64,000 nt of DNA from Bacteroides sp. AN502(2024). Its GTDB lineage: Bacteria; Bacteroidota; Bacteroidia; Bacteroidales; Bacteroidaceae. Location of the stretch: NCBI RefSeq assembly GCF_041227145.1, contig NZ_JBGFSP010000003.1, forward strand, positions 3,224,001 through 3,288,000, written 5' to 3'. Each line of letters begins with the position of its first letter. Position 1 is the stretch's first letter. This document shows, piece after piece, positions 51,219-58,298 of this stretch. The position numbers and the translations under genes were made by a program. Below the pieces are notes generated by a model that searched no databases, had not been told where the DNA came from, and was given only the letters and a program-made list of their open reading frames with translations.

Positions 51219-51604
51219 CTATTCATTTAGACTCAATAGTCCGTTAAAAATTCGCCAGTCCAAAGCGGCTTGGGCAGTAAATAGAATGGTCTCCTGCACA
51301 TCAGCCATGTGGGGACAGTGGGGACAGTGGGGACAGCCCCTCAATTTCTCACACAGGCGCGCGCGTATAATAAGGTGAGATATCCCGCTCCAGGTATAAG
51401 CCTTCATCCCGGCAACGGAAGACGGAGGATCCTCCCGTCAGATGTATTACTACATGTACGGAATCAATAAAAGCACCGCCATCACTTGCCTGAAGCGTCT
51501 CACCTGACAAGGCAAGTTGATCAGTGTAGACGGGAAAGGGTCTTACGCGCGTGCGTGCGTGTGTGTGAGTGAATCGGAAAAAGTGTCCCCACTGTCCCCG
51601 CCTT
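51219..51604. pseudogene. Degenerate coding remnants in inverted arrangement, possibly of a primase (DUF3987/VirE-like) gene
   Basis: On the plus strand 51400-51603 reads a HTH-like peptide (YYYMYGINKSTAITCLKRLT), a stop, then QGKLISVDGKGSYARACV and a terminal KVSPLSPPYSL. On the minus strand 51290-51380 has YARACV and LSPLSPLSPHG in different frames, giving a large imperfect palindrome. It includes a tandem triplicate GTGGGGACA (51309-51335). DUF4248/HU/amidase modules normally carry a DUF3987-type gene beside DUF4248, so remnants of its 3' end are plausible. No open gene remains. The flanking part 50977-51218 shows nothing certain. Confidence 0.35.
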
Positions 51605-51663
51605 ATTCACTGTAATTGTTGGGAATGACAGTCGTTTGGATTACTGCATCCGTTTTGACTGCA

Positions 51664-51722
51664 TAAAGCATCGCTTTAGACATCGTAAAGCGATGCTTTA
51701 TACACCGTAAAGCGATGCTTTA
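51664..51722. repeat. Three 15-bp palindromes at 22-nt period
   Basis: TAAAGCATCGCTTTA (51664-51678) and two copies of TAAAGCGATGCTTTA (51686-51700, 51708-51722) are each palindromic and are spaced exactly 22 nt apart. They end at the DUF4248 stop codon. The period of two helical turns suggests protein-binding sites or a nested terminator. Confidence 0.8.
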
Positions 51723-51723
51723 T

Positions 51724-51942
51724 TTAAGGCTCTCCCAAGGCGTCCACAATCACTCTCACCTCCAATGGAGTGAATGAGCGGCGATTCGAATCATATCCTA
51801 AATCATATAAGCGTTGCAGAAGTCCGGGACAAAAAGAAATCCATTTCTTCATTTTTCGATAAGCGGCAATGTCAGTCAGTTCCGGTGAATAGAGTTGTGC
51901 CAGTTCCATACGGCCGTAGGCGCGGATTTTGAATTCGTTCAT
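51724..51942 (-). CDS. DUF4248 small protein
   Basis: The chosen ATG at 51942 (MNEFKIRAYGRMELAQLY) gives 72 residues. The earlier ATG at 51966 would fall at the predicted transcription start, because the -7 box TATATTTG is at 51970-51977. KMKKWISFCPGLLQRLYDLG and FTPLEVRVIVDALGEP are typical of DUF4248, a Bacteroidales family found with HU-like proteins and amidases. The YGRMELAQLYSP start suggests a small helical, perhaps DNA-binding, protein. Function unknown. Confidence 0.8.
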   Translation of the reverse strand: MNEFKIRAYGRMELAQLYSPELTDIAAYRKMKKWISFCPGLLQRLYDLGYDSNRRSFTPLEVRVIVDALGEP

Positions 51943-51969
51943 AATAGATAAGCTTTTGATTTTCAATTA

Positions 51970-51977
51970 CAAATATA
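51970..51977 (-). promoter_or_regulatory. -7 box for the DUF4248 gene
   Basis: TATATTTG on the minus strand, 28 nt above the ATG at 51942. Confidence 0.45.
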
Positions 51978-52093
51978 ATAAAATATATCCAAATAACCAA
52001 CGTTTTTTCATTGAATAAGTGACCGTTACTGCACACAATCAACAACAATTGTCCGCAACCGTTTACTATTGATTTTCCGGAGTTTGAGGATCG

Positions 52094-52101
52094 TATCTTT
52101 G
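52094..52101 (+). promoter_or_regulatory. -7 box for the HU-like gene
   Basis: TATCTTTG. Transcription would start near 52108, downstream of the ATG at 52104, which supports the ATG at 52164 as the real start. Confidence 0.5.
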
Positions 52102-52163
52102 TAATGTCGGAAGGGAAAAAGAGTCCCGACGACAAGATGTTTAACCCTTTAATTTACAGTTTT

Positions 52164-52652
52164 ATGATTCGTTACAAAATTTATCAGAACCAGCAGAAGA
52201 AAGGCTTGAATGCGGGCAAGTGGTTCGCCCGTGCAGTAAGTGACGAGACGTTTGATTTGCCCAAGCTTGCCGAGCACATGTCGAAGCACAATTCACCGTA
52301 TTCCGGTGGGGTCATCAAAGGAGTGCTTTCCGATATGGTAGGTTGCATCAAGGAATTGCTGCTGGACGGCAAATGTGTGAAAATCGATGATCTTGCCATC
52401 TTTGGTGTAGGTATCCGTAGTAAAGCGGCTGAAACGTTGGAAGAATTCTCGTTGGAAAGGAATATTACCGGTATGCGCCTGAAAGCCCGTGCCACTGGTA
52501 ATTTGTCAACCGCCAACCTGAAACTCGACAGCCAGCTGAAGCAGCAAGCCGAATATCAGAAACCGACAACTGCCGGCGGAGATCCTAATCCGGATGACAA
52601 CCCCAACCCGAAACCGGGTGGTGATGATGAATCGCCGGATCCGGCTGGCTAA
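52164..52652 (+). CDS. HU-like DNA-binding protein (HU-HIG type)
   Basis: From ATG 52164 the protein has 162 residues (MIRYKIYQNQQKKGLNAGKW). It carries the Bacteroidales histone-like (TIGR01201-type) domain with FDLPKLAEHMSKHNSPYSGGVIKGVLSDMV split over a helix pair, and KIDDLAIFGVGIRSK in the beta-arm. A disordered tail rich in P, N, D and G follows (DPNPDDNPNPKPGGDDESP). It likely bends or coats DNA. It is the first gene of the plus-strand unit HU-smalltalk-amidase, which is divergent from DUF4248. Confidence 0.88.
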   Translation: MIRYKIYQNQQKKGLNAGKWFARAVSDETFDLPKLAEHMSKHNSPYSGGVIKGVLSDMVGCIKELLLDGKCVKIDDLAIFGVGIRSKAAETLEEFSLERNITGMRLKARATGNLSTANLKLDSQLKQQAEYQKPTTAGGDPNPDDNPNPKPGGDDESPDPAG

Positions 52653-52660
52653 AAGATTCA

Positions 52661-52752
52661 CCACTGATCACACAGATTTTCACAGATTATGTTGAATTGG
52701 TAGTCACTAAAGCAGTCGATTGTTTATCTGCGTGAATCTGTGTAGATCTATG
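52661..52752. repeat. Imperfect intergenic palindrome
   Basis: The arm around 52669-52689 (CACACAGATTTTCACAGATTA) pairs with 52725-52745 (TATCTGCGTGAATCTGTGTAG). It lies between the HU-like gene and the smalltalk peptide and could reduce read-through. Confidence 0.6.
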
Positions 52753-52807
52753 GTAAATCCATGGCAAAAGAAAACTATTATCAATGTCTTAAAAAAAACT
52801 TTATTGT

Positions 52808-52915
52808 ATGAGCAAATCATCATCTCCCCGCTCCGTATGGAGTTTCATTATCAAAGTAATCATCACCGTCGCTACCGCTATCGGAGGCTTGATCGGAATA
52901 CAGAGTTGCATGTAA
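52808..52915 (+). CDS. Smalltalk-type 35-residue membrane peptide
   Basis: An ATG at 52808 opens a 35-codon frame. It has a polar start (MSKSSSPRSVW), one membrane span (SFIIKVIITVATAIGGLIGI) and end QSCM. This matches the pattern NCBI calls smalltalk protein, located between HU-like and amidase genes in Bacteroidales. The amidase ATG follows 4 bp after its stop, so translation is probably coupled. Size and context are holin-like, but no function is established to my knowledge. Confidence 0.8.
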   Translation: MSKSSSPRSVWSFIIKVIITVATAIGGLIGIQSCM

Positions 52916-52919
52916 TCCT

Positions 52920-53330
52920 ATGCGGACCATTACATTAATTATCATTCATTGCAGTGCCACCCCGGAAGGAAAGTCCCTTTCGGCGGAGGCTTGCCGACAA
53001 GATCATATCCATCATCGGGGATTCAGCGATATCGGCTATCATTTCTATATCACACGGGATGGGGAGATTCATCGGGGACGACCGCTTGAAAAGGTGGGAG
53101 CACATTGCCGAAATCACAACACTCATTCGGTTGGTGTTTGTTATGAGGGAGGACTGGATGCGAACGGGAAGCCGAAAGATACTCGTACATTGGAGCAACG
53201 GGGATCACTGCTCGCTTTACTTCGCGAATTACGGAGACAATTTCCCAAAGCACTCATTGTGGGACACCGGGACTTGAATCCGATGAAAGGGTGTCCGTGC
53301 TTTGATGCGGTGAAAGAGTATCTGTTTTAG
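52920..53330 (+). CDS. N-acetylmuramoyl-L-alanine amidase (amidase_2, T7-lysozyme-like)
   Basis: The 136-residue single-domain enzyme shows the zinc ligands in IIHCSAT, GAHCRNHNTHSVGVCYEGG and HRDLNPMKGCPCFD. It cleaves the lactyl-amide bond between MurNAc and the peptide stem. It has no signal peptide, so reaching the wall would need help, possibly from the membrane peptide encoded immediately upstream. This pair resembles a lysis cassette in form. Confidence 0.93.
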   Translation: MRTITLIIIHCSATPEGKSLSAEACRQDHIHHRGFSDIGYHFYITRDGEIHRGRPLEKVGAHCRNHNTHSVGVCYEGGLDANGKPKDTRTLEQRGSLLALLRELRRQFPKALIVGHRDLNPMKGCPCFDAVKEYLF

Positions 53331-53392
53331 TTAAAAAAGAGAAACAAACCGTATACTTAACCGTATGTTTCGAAAAATAGACTATCTTTGTT

Positions 53393-53400
53393 CCAATCGG
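53393..53400 (+). promoter_or_regulatory. -7 box of the Rpn-like gene
   Basis: TATCTTTG, 34 nt before the ATG at 53435. Confidence 0.5.
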
Positions 53401-53434
53401 ATACACATTGTCTCGGATAAACTAAAAAAACAGA

Positions 53435-54307
53435 ATGGGAAACTTTATCAATCCGTTTACGGATGTAGGATTTAAAAAGATATTCGGGCAGGAGATAACG
53501 AAAGACTTGTTGATCGATTTCTTAAACGGATTGCTTGTGAACGAGAAGTGTATCACCGACATAACCTTTCTGGACAAGGAATTGCTTCCTGAATACATGG
53601 GAGACAGAGGGGTTATCTATGACATTTATTGTACGACGGAAAACGGTGAACAACTGGTTGTCGAGATGCAGAACAAGCAGCAGACGAACTTCAAGGAGCG
53701 TGCCCTTTTTTACCTGTCCCACACCATTGCCCGTCAGGGAGAGCGGGGTATTTTCTGGAAGTTTGACTTGAAAGCAGTGTACGGCGTGTTTTTCTTGAAC
53801 TTCAGTCTGCCCAACGGTTCCCACAAACTGCGTACGGATGTGGTATTGACCGACCGGGACACGCATGAGACATTCTCAGACAAGTTGCGCTTTATCTTTA
53901 TCGAACTCCCGTCTTTCAACAAGGAGGAGTCTGAATGTGATACGGATTTTGAACGTTGGATTTATGTATTGAAGAACATGGAAACATTGAAAAGAATGCC
54001 TTTCAAGGCACGGAAATCAGTCTTCGAGAAGTTGGAAAAGATTGTCGATATCGCTTCCCTGAGCAAAGAAGAACGCATGAAATACGATGAGAGCATCAAA
54101 GTGTTTCGTGACCAACTGGTTACCATTTCGTTTGCGAAAGAGGAAGGTAAAAAAGAAGGTCTGGAGGAAGGAATAGAGAAAGGAATAAAGAAAGGCATGA
54201 AGAAAAAGAGCCTGGAAATAGCTCGTAATCTGAAGGACCTAGGTGTCCCTGTTGCCACTATTTCGCAAGCTTCCGGACTTTCCATAGACGAGATTGAAAG
54301 AATCTGA
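53435..54307 (+). CDS. Rpn-family PD-(D/E)XK nuclease (transposase-like, PF12784)
   Basis: The 290-residue protein begins [17 protein letters not shown], the Rpn/PDDEXK_2 hallmark. The nuclease core lies in [20 protein letters not shown] (D and E-x-Q/K), followed by [15 protein letters not shown] helical middle and a lysine/glutamate-rich coiled-coil tail ([20 protein letters not shown]) end in a short HTH-like segment. Rpn proteins of E. coli promote RecA-independent recombination. It has its own promoter. A copied GH109 fragment lies 62 bp downstream. Confidence 0.9.
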   Translation: MGNFINPFTDVGFKKIFGQEITKDLLIDFLNGLLVNEKCITDITFLDKELLPEYMGDRGVIYDIYCTTENGEQLVVEMQNKQQTNFKERALFYLSHTIARQGERGIFWKFDLKAVYGVFFLNFSLPNGSHKLRTDVVLTDRDTHETFSDKLRFIFIELPSFNKEESECDTDFERWIYVLKNMETLKRMPFKARKSVFEKLEKIVDIASLSKEERMKYDESIKVFRDQLVTISFAKEEGKKEGLEEGIEKGIKKGMKKKSLEIARNLKDLGVPVATISQASGLSIDEIERI

Positions 54308-54369
54308 TAATAAACAAACGCTCTATTACTTTCATCTTCCAAACAGATTCACCCGCTATGCCCATCCTA

Positions 54370-54539
54370 GGAATGGTCTGCCATTGGATATGGACGTTTA
54401 CGACCTGACGGAATGGTGCTGTATGGCCGATCTTACCCGACTTTCTATCGAAAATAATTCGGCTCCGGTTGAAGTGCCCGATTTCACCCGCGGAGGATGG
54501 AACAAGGTGCAAGGATATCAACACGCTTTTGTAAAATAG
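54370..54539 (+). pseudogene. Displaced copy of the GH109 3' end
   Basis: Positions 54370-54538 match the complement of 38692-38860, the last 169 bp of the exported GH109 gene, with only two differences seen (one Ala to Thr change, one silent). The reading frame survives ([20 protein letters not shown] to GYQHAFVK) but has no start of its own beyond a fused ATG at 54294. The copy ends at the stop codon, TAG here and TAA in the source. It is not a functional enzyme. Confidence 0.92.
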
Positions 54540-54601
54540 AGGTGTCTGTGTGAGGATAAGGTAGACAGTTGGCGTATTTATATGGCAACATAATCGGATT
54601 G

Positions 54602-54638
54602 CCCCTGCCACAGTAGTGTGTGGTAGGGGTAATTTTTT
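54602..54638 (+). terminator. Rho-independent-like terminator after the Rpn gene
   Basis: Arms CCCCTGCCACA (54602-54612) and TGTGGTAGGGG (54619-54629) have one G-T wobble and a 6-nt loop. A U-run follows near 54634. The stem shares CCCCTGCCACA with the core of the repeats at 10848 and 20648. Confidence 0.7.
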
Positions 54639-54699
54639 ATATAATGCTATACAATTAATCTTTTCTTAAAATAATATATAAGCTTATTCATTTTTTTTC

Positions 54700-54707
54700 T
54701 AAATTTG
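54700..54707 (+). promoter_or_regulatory. -7 box of the ECF sigma gene
   Basis: TAAATTTG, 14 nt before the ATG at 54722, in a very AT-rich leader. Confidence 0.5.
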
Positions 54708-54721
54708 TATGTTTTTATATT

Positions 54722-55267
54722 ATGACTGAAAGAGAAATTTTAATAAAAGTAAAAAACGGAGATACAGTTGCTTTCGAACGATTGTATGACTGTTATTGGT
54801 TGAAGGTTTATAACTTTGCGCAGCTTTATATACCTTCCTCTTTTGAGGTATCGGAGGTGACACAAGAGGTTTTTATTAAGGTTTGGGAATCCAGAGAGAC
54901 AATTGATGAAAATAAAAATTTTGACGGTTTCCTTTTTATTATTACTCGTAATATTATTTTTAATTATTCGCGCCAGTATTTTAATGAGCTGAACTTTAAA
55001 ATGACAGCTCTGAGGGGGATTGAGAATTTATACGACATGGAAGAAGAATTGGATGCGGCTGATTTGAGAGAATATATCAACTGTTTGGTTGATCAGCTAC
55101 CTGTGCAACGGCGGCGTATTTTCAAGATGAGTCGCGAACAAAATCTTTCTAATAAAGAGATTGCAGAGCTGTGTGCAGTTTCTGAGAAAGCGATAGAGCG
55201 TCAGATAACTTTAGCGTTGAAGTTTATTAAAGATAATCTGCCTTTGTTTATTGTATTTATGGGATAG
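54722..55267 (+). CDS. ECF RNA polymerase sigma factor (Bacteroides type)
   Basis: This 181-residue factor has region 2 (residues 20-90, with YIPSSFEVSEVTQEVFIKVWE and FLFIITRNIIFNYSR) and region 4 (120-175, LPVQRRRIFKMSREQNLSNKEIAELCAVS). It is the expected partner of the FecR-type anti-sigma factor 3.7 kb away, and so the activator of the SusC-M60 unit. The pairing is inferred from position. It is convergent with the second GH109 gene, 11 bp apart. Confidence 0.93.
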   Translation: MTEREILIKVKNGDTVAFERLYDCYWLKVYNFAQLYIPSSFEVSEVTQEVFIKVWESRETIDENKNFDGFLFIITRNIIFNYSRQYFNELNFKMTALRGIENLYDMEEELDAADLREYINCLVDQLPVQRRRIFKMSREQNLSNKEIAELCAVSEKAIERQITLALKFIKDNLPLFIVFMG

Positions 55268-55278
55268 ATGTACATTTA

Positions 55279-56538
55279 TCATTGGGTTTCCCATGCTCCC
55301 CGAGTGAAATCGGGTATCTCCATCGGTATACTTCCATTTAATACTGATTTCTCGCTTAATTCTGTAATACACGACCATTCGGCAGCATCGTACACATCCA
55401 TATCCAGTGGAAGTCCGTTGCGTAGGCAATAGATAAGACGGTAATCCATCACATAGTTCATTTCATTGGGGACTCCTTTGCGGTGTGCCTCTTCACCGAT
55501 TGTTGCGCTGAAAGGATGCTTGTATCGTGCCATCATTTTTTCTAATCTTTCCCCTGTAAGTGGAGTGTCGCCATGAGGGTCCAGTGCGATGCATGGAACT
55601 GGGTATTTCTGTGCAAATCCCAGCGTGCCGCATACTGTTTGCAGACGGCTGTAAGGGCGTGGAGTGGATATATTATACTGAAGCATGATTGTTTTTCCTT
55701 TGGCTGTATGGATGAGTGTCGTATTGACATCTCCTAATTGATATTTTTGACAGGCTTCCGGTGAATATTCACCGAACATCCGACGGGCATATTCGCTCAT
55801 TCCCGCCTGATGGGTAGACATGGAAACAAGGTATTCCATCCGGTCGCTACGATGAATGTCGAGAATCTGGCAGGCGGGTCCCAGACCATGGGTGGGGTAG
55901 GGGTTGCCGGTATGTTCGATGCTGTATCTTTTTCCCCAATGGTTGTGATAACCGCCTTCACTTTCTTCGGCAAAATACATCGAACGGAGGTCGTGGATGT
56001 AGGCTCCTTCTACATGCATGATCTCTCCGAATATTCCTTGGCGGGCCATACGAAGGGTAGTCAGAGCGAAAGGGTCATAACAGCAGTTCTCTAACATGAT
56101 GCAGTGGCGACGGGTTTTCTCAGCGGTATCTACCAGTTGCCAGCACTCTTCCACGCTCATGGCGGCCGGAACCTCGATGGCTACGTGTTTGTTCGATTCC
56201 ATGGCAAAGGTTGCCATCGGTGTATGCATCAGCCAGTCGGTGCAGATGAAAACCAAATCCAGTCCGTCCGATTCGCACATTTCCTTCCAACCGTCTGTCC
56301 CGGTATATCCAATGGCTTCGGGGCGACCGGCTTCTCTTAATTGCTGCTGGGCTTTGTGCAGGTTGCCTGCTCGTATTTCGCAAAGGGCTTTGATTTCTAC
56401 ACCTTCTATTTGCAGATAGCGTTGTAGGGTGAGCAATCCTCGGTTACCCAATCCTATGATTCCGATACGGACAGTAGGGATAGGGGGATGTGCTAGCCGG
56501 AGTACGTGAGTTTGCATCAGAGAATCTTTCATTATCAT
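55279..56538 (-). CDS. GH109-family paralogue without signal peptide
   Basis: This 419-residue Gfo/Idh/MocA protein shares the GH109 pattern: [66 protein letters not shown] and [15 protein letters not shown]. It differs from the exported copy at 38691 in having no signal peptide, which suggests cytoplasmic action on imported material. Activity as alpha-N-acetylgalactosaminidase is likely but not proven. It lies 55 bp downstream of tRNA-Gly on the same strand, behind a terminator, and no clear promoter of its own was seen. Confidence 0.87.
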   Translation of the reverse strand: MIMKDSLMQTHVLRLAHPPIPTVRIGIIGLGNRGLLTLQRYLQIEGVEIKALCEIRAGNLHKAQQQLREAGRPEAIGYTGTDGWKEMCESDGLDLVFICTDWLMHTPMATFAMESNKHVAIEVPAAMSVEECWQLVDTAEKTRRHCIMLENCCYDPFALTTLRMARQGIFGEIMHVEGAYIHDLRSMYFAEESEGGYHNHWGKRYSIEHTGNPYPTHGLGPACQILDIHRSDRMEYLVSMSTHQAGMSEYARRMFGEYSPEACQKYQLGDVNTTLIHTAKGKTIMLQYNISTPRPYSRLQTVCGTLGFAQKYPVPCIALDPHGDTPLTGERLEKMMARYKHPFSATIGEEAHRKGVPNEMNYVMDYRLIYCLRNGLPLDMDVYDAAEWSCITELSEKSVLNGSIPMEIPDFTRGAWETQ

Positions 56539-56556
56539 AGTGGTTTGAAGTAAAGC

Positions 56557-56586
56557 AAAAAAGAGAACCTAATTTCTCAGATTCTC
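56557..56586 (-). terminator. Rho-independent terminator of the tRNA-Tyr/tRNA-Gly transcript
   Basis: On the minus strand GAGAATCT (56586-56579) pairs with AGGTTCTC (56570-56563) with one mismatch. Six U residues follow (56562-56557). Confidence 0.7.
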
Positions 56587-56593
56587 TTTGTAG

Positions 56594-56666
56594 AGCGGAA
56601 GACGGGGCTCAAACCCGCGACCCTCAGCTTGGAAGGCTAATGCTCTATCAACTGAGCTACTTCCGC
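56594..56666 (-). tRNA. tRNA-Gly (TCC)
   Basis: The 73-nt cloverleaf has acceptor arms GCGGAAG/CTTCCGC, D-arm AGCTCAGTTGATAGAGC, anticodon loop CTTCCAA (anticodon TCC) and T-arm GCGGGTTTGAGCCCCGT. The CCA end is not encoded. It is the second gene of a two-tRNA transcript. Confidence 0.95.
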
Positions 56667-56675
56667 AATTTGGGG

Positions 56676-56758
56676 TGGGCAAAGATGGATTCGAACCACC
56701 GAAGGCGTAAGCCAGCAGATTTACAGTCTGCCCCATTTGGCCACTCTGGTATTTGCCC
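56676..56758 (-). tRNA. tRNA-Tyr (GTA)
   Basis: The 83-nt class II cloverleaf has acceptor arms GGGCAAA/TTTGCCC, anticodon loop CTGTAAA (anticodon GTA), a long variable arm and T-loop GTTCGAATC. It lies 9 nt upstream of tRNA-Gly and is served by the promoter at 56797-56827. Confidence 0.96.
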
Positions 56759-56796
56759 TTTTTGCTTTTGAGGAGGTTTATTCCTCAATTGCGGTG

Positions 56797-56827
56797 CAAA
56801 GATACAACTATTTATTTAAACTCCAAA
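56797..56827 (-). promoter_or_regulatory. Consensus promoter of the tRNA pair
   Basis: On the minus strand TTTG (56827-56824), 19 nt, then TATCTTTG (56804-56797): an exact TTTG-N19-TAnnTTTG match. Its upstream half lies inside the end of ribH. Confidence 0.75.
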
Positions 56828-57302
56828 CAAAATCAATCATTTTTATTGCGGTAATTGCACATTCATCTCCTTTGTTACCCAGTTTGCCGCCGGCACGATC
56901 CTCTGCTTGTTCCATTGTATTCGCAGTAATTAATCCGTAAATAACTGGTATATCACCTGTTGCGTTTAATTCGGTAATTCCTTGGGTTGCTCCCATACAA
57001 ACATAATCAAAATGTGGGGTATCTCCTTTAATTACGCAACCAATTGCAATAATTGCATCGAGATCGCAATTTTCCATCATTTGGTTGGCCCCAAAAGTAA
57101 GTTCGAAACTTCCTGGTACAGTTTTCACCAGAATGTTTTCGTCCTTTGCACCATGTTTTTTTAATGTATCGACTGCTCCTCTTAGTAAAGCACCGGTAAT
57201 ATTAAAATTCCATTCGGATACGACAATACCGAATTTCATTGCTTCTGCATTCGGAACTGAATTGAAATCATATTCAGATAAGTTATGGTAAGCTGTTGCC
57301 AT
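56808..57302 (-). CDS. ribH: 6,7-dimethyl-8-ribityllumazine synthase
   Basis: This 164-residue enzyme makes the riboflavin precursor lumazine. [21 protein letters not shown] binds substrate. [14 protein letters not shown] and [18 protein letters not shown], with the catalytic histidine, follow. [23 protein letters not shown] completes the fold. The family forms icosahedral or pentameric assemblies. It follows the TPR gene after a 152-bp gap containing a palindrome. Confidence 0.97.
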   Translation of the reverse strand: MATAYHNLSEYDFNSVPNAEAMKFGIVVSEWNFNITGALLRGAVDTLKKHGAKDENILVKTVPGSFELTFGANQMMENCDLDAIIAIGCVIKGDTPHFDYVCMGATQGITELNATGDIPVIYGLITANTMEQAEDRAGGKLGNKGDECAITAIKMIDFVWSLNK

Positions 57303-57368
57303 AGTAAATTAAAAATTGAGGATTGATTATAAAATGAAGATTTGAGAGTATGAGGAATTAATAAGAAA

Positions 57369-57433
57369 GGCACGGATTTCACGGATTCCACGGTTTTAAT
57401 AGATAGTCCGCTTAATCCGGTGTAATCCGTGCC
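57369..57433. repeat. Imperfect intergenic palindrome (CACGGATT type)
   Basis: Arms 57369-57387 (GGCACGGATTTCACGGATT) and 57414-57433 (AATCCGGTGTAATCCGTGCC) fold on each other. It lies between the TPR gene and ribH. The pattern is a common Bacteroides intergenic repeat in my experience. Confidence 0.7.
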
Positions 57434-57454
57434 TCACTTATATATAAAGGTATA

Positions 57455-58138
57455 TTATTTTTTCATCAATTTAGCTTGTTCGATATATTTGTCGATATCC
57501 ATAGCCTGATAAGATTGGAAGTATTTATCCTTGATCTTAGTGTAAGCGTTTACAGCATCGTCATATTTTCCTTGTTTTACCAGGATTTCACCGGCTTGCA
57601 TCAGGAAGATCGGACTCAATGTGTTGTTGTCAGCTTTGTCCGCAGCCGATAGTAAAGTGGAGGCTGCTTTGTCTAATTGACCCAGTTGTGCATAGCAGTT
57701 ACCTGTAGCACCCAAAATTGCCGGAGCAACCATTTGATCTTTTCCATTGAAGCTGTCCAGCATCTTCACAGCTTCTTCATATTTGCCCAGTTGTGCATAG
57801 CAAATACCTGCATAAGCTTTTGCCAAATTGGCTGCTTTTGTTCCGCTGTATTCATCAGCAACTTTCAGGAAACCTGTATAACCGATGCTGTCACCGTTTA
57901 AAGCCTGCTCAAAAGCATCCTTTTCAAAGTATTCCTGTCCTTTGAAAAGAGCTGCCTGTGCTTTTTCTTCACGTGGTTCAGCATAGAGGTTTTTGTACAT
58001 GATAAAACCTGTTACAATAATAATCACAGCAACAACACCGCCAATGATTGCGTTTTTGTACTTGATAAGAAATGCTTCCGATTGTGTCAGTGCATCTTCT
58101 ACGTTCAGATGTTCGTTCTGATTCTTTTGTTCTGCCAT
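57455..58138 (-). CDS. TPR-repeat membrane protein (YfgM-like layout)
   Basis: The 227-residue protein has a short cytoplasmic start, one membrane helix at about residues 31-50 (AIIGGVVAVIIIVTGFIMY) and four or more TPR units outside. These include AYAGICYAQLGKYEEAVKMLD, GATGNCYAQLGQLDKAASTL and GEILVKQGKYDDAVNAY. The arrangement resembles YfgM, which holds exported proteins near the Sec translocon. Its own -7 box is at 58187. Confidence 0.85.
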   Translation of the reverse strand: MAEQKNQNEHLNVEDALTQSEAFLIKYKNAIIGGVVAVIIIVTGFIMYKNLYAEPREEKAQAALFKGQEYFEKDAFEQALNGDSIGYTGFLKVADEYSGTKAANLAKAYAGICYAQLGKYEEAVKMLDSFNGKDQMVAPAILGATGNCYAQLGQLDKAASTLLSAADKADNNTLSPIFLMQAGEILVKQGKYDDAVNAYTKIKDKYFQSYQAMDIDKYIEQAKLMKK

Positions 58139-58186
58139 TTTATATGATTCTTTTTGTTATTATTCACAGTTTGATATTTCGACTCG

Positions 58187-58194
58187 CAAAAGTA
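58187..58194 (-). promoter_or_regulatory. -7 box of the TPR gene
   Basis: TACTTTTG on the minus strand, 49 nt above the ATG at 58138. It lies back to back with the recF promoter. Confidence 0.5.
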
Positions 58195-58268
58195 GTTTTT
58201 TTATATCTACAAACGAAATTTAGAAGCATCTTTTTTTGCTTTACATCCGAAAACCGCGAAAATCTTGC

Positions 58269-58276
58269 TACTTTTG
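58269..58276 (+). promoter_or_regulatory. -7 box of recF
   Basis: TACTTTTG, 23 nt before the ATG at 58299. It argues against the longer frame starting at 58236. Confidence 0.55.
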
Positions 58277-58298
58277 TGGACAAATTAACGTGTATACA

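Noticed and set aside
51309..51335. Possible CRISPR-like tandem repeat
   Set aside because: The units are 9 bp with no spacers, and no cas genes are present anywhere in the window.
51219..51407. A 62-codon minus-strand frame with CPHCPHCPH
   Set aside because: The cysteine/histidine repeat is just the GTGGGGACA tandem read in one frame, not a zinc-binding protein.
54294..54539. An 81-codon frame including the GH109 tail as a gene
   Set aside because: Only the copied 3' end is protein-like; the first 25 codons are unrelated and no enzyme domain is complete.
58236..58298. Longer start for RecF
   Set aside because: The extension covers the promoter box at 58269 and has no similarity to RecF N-termini.
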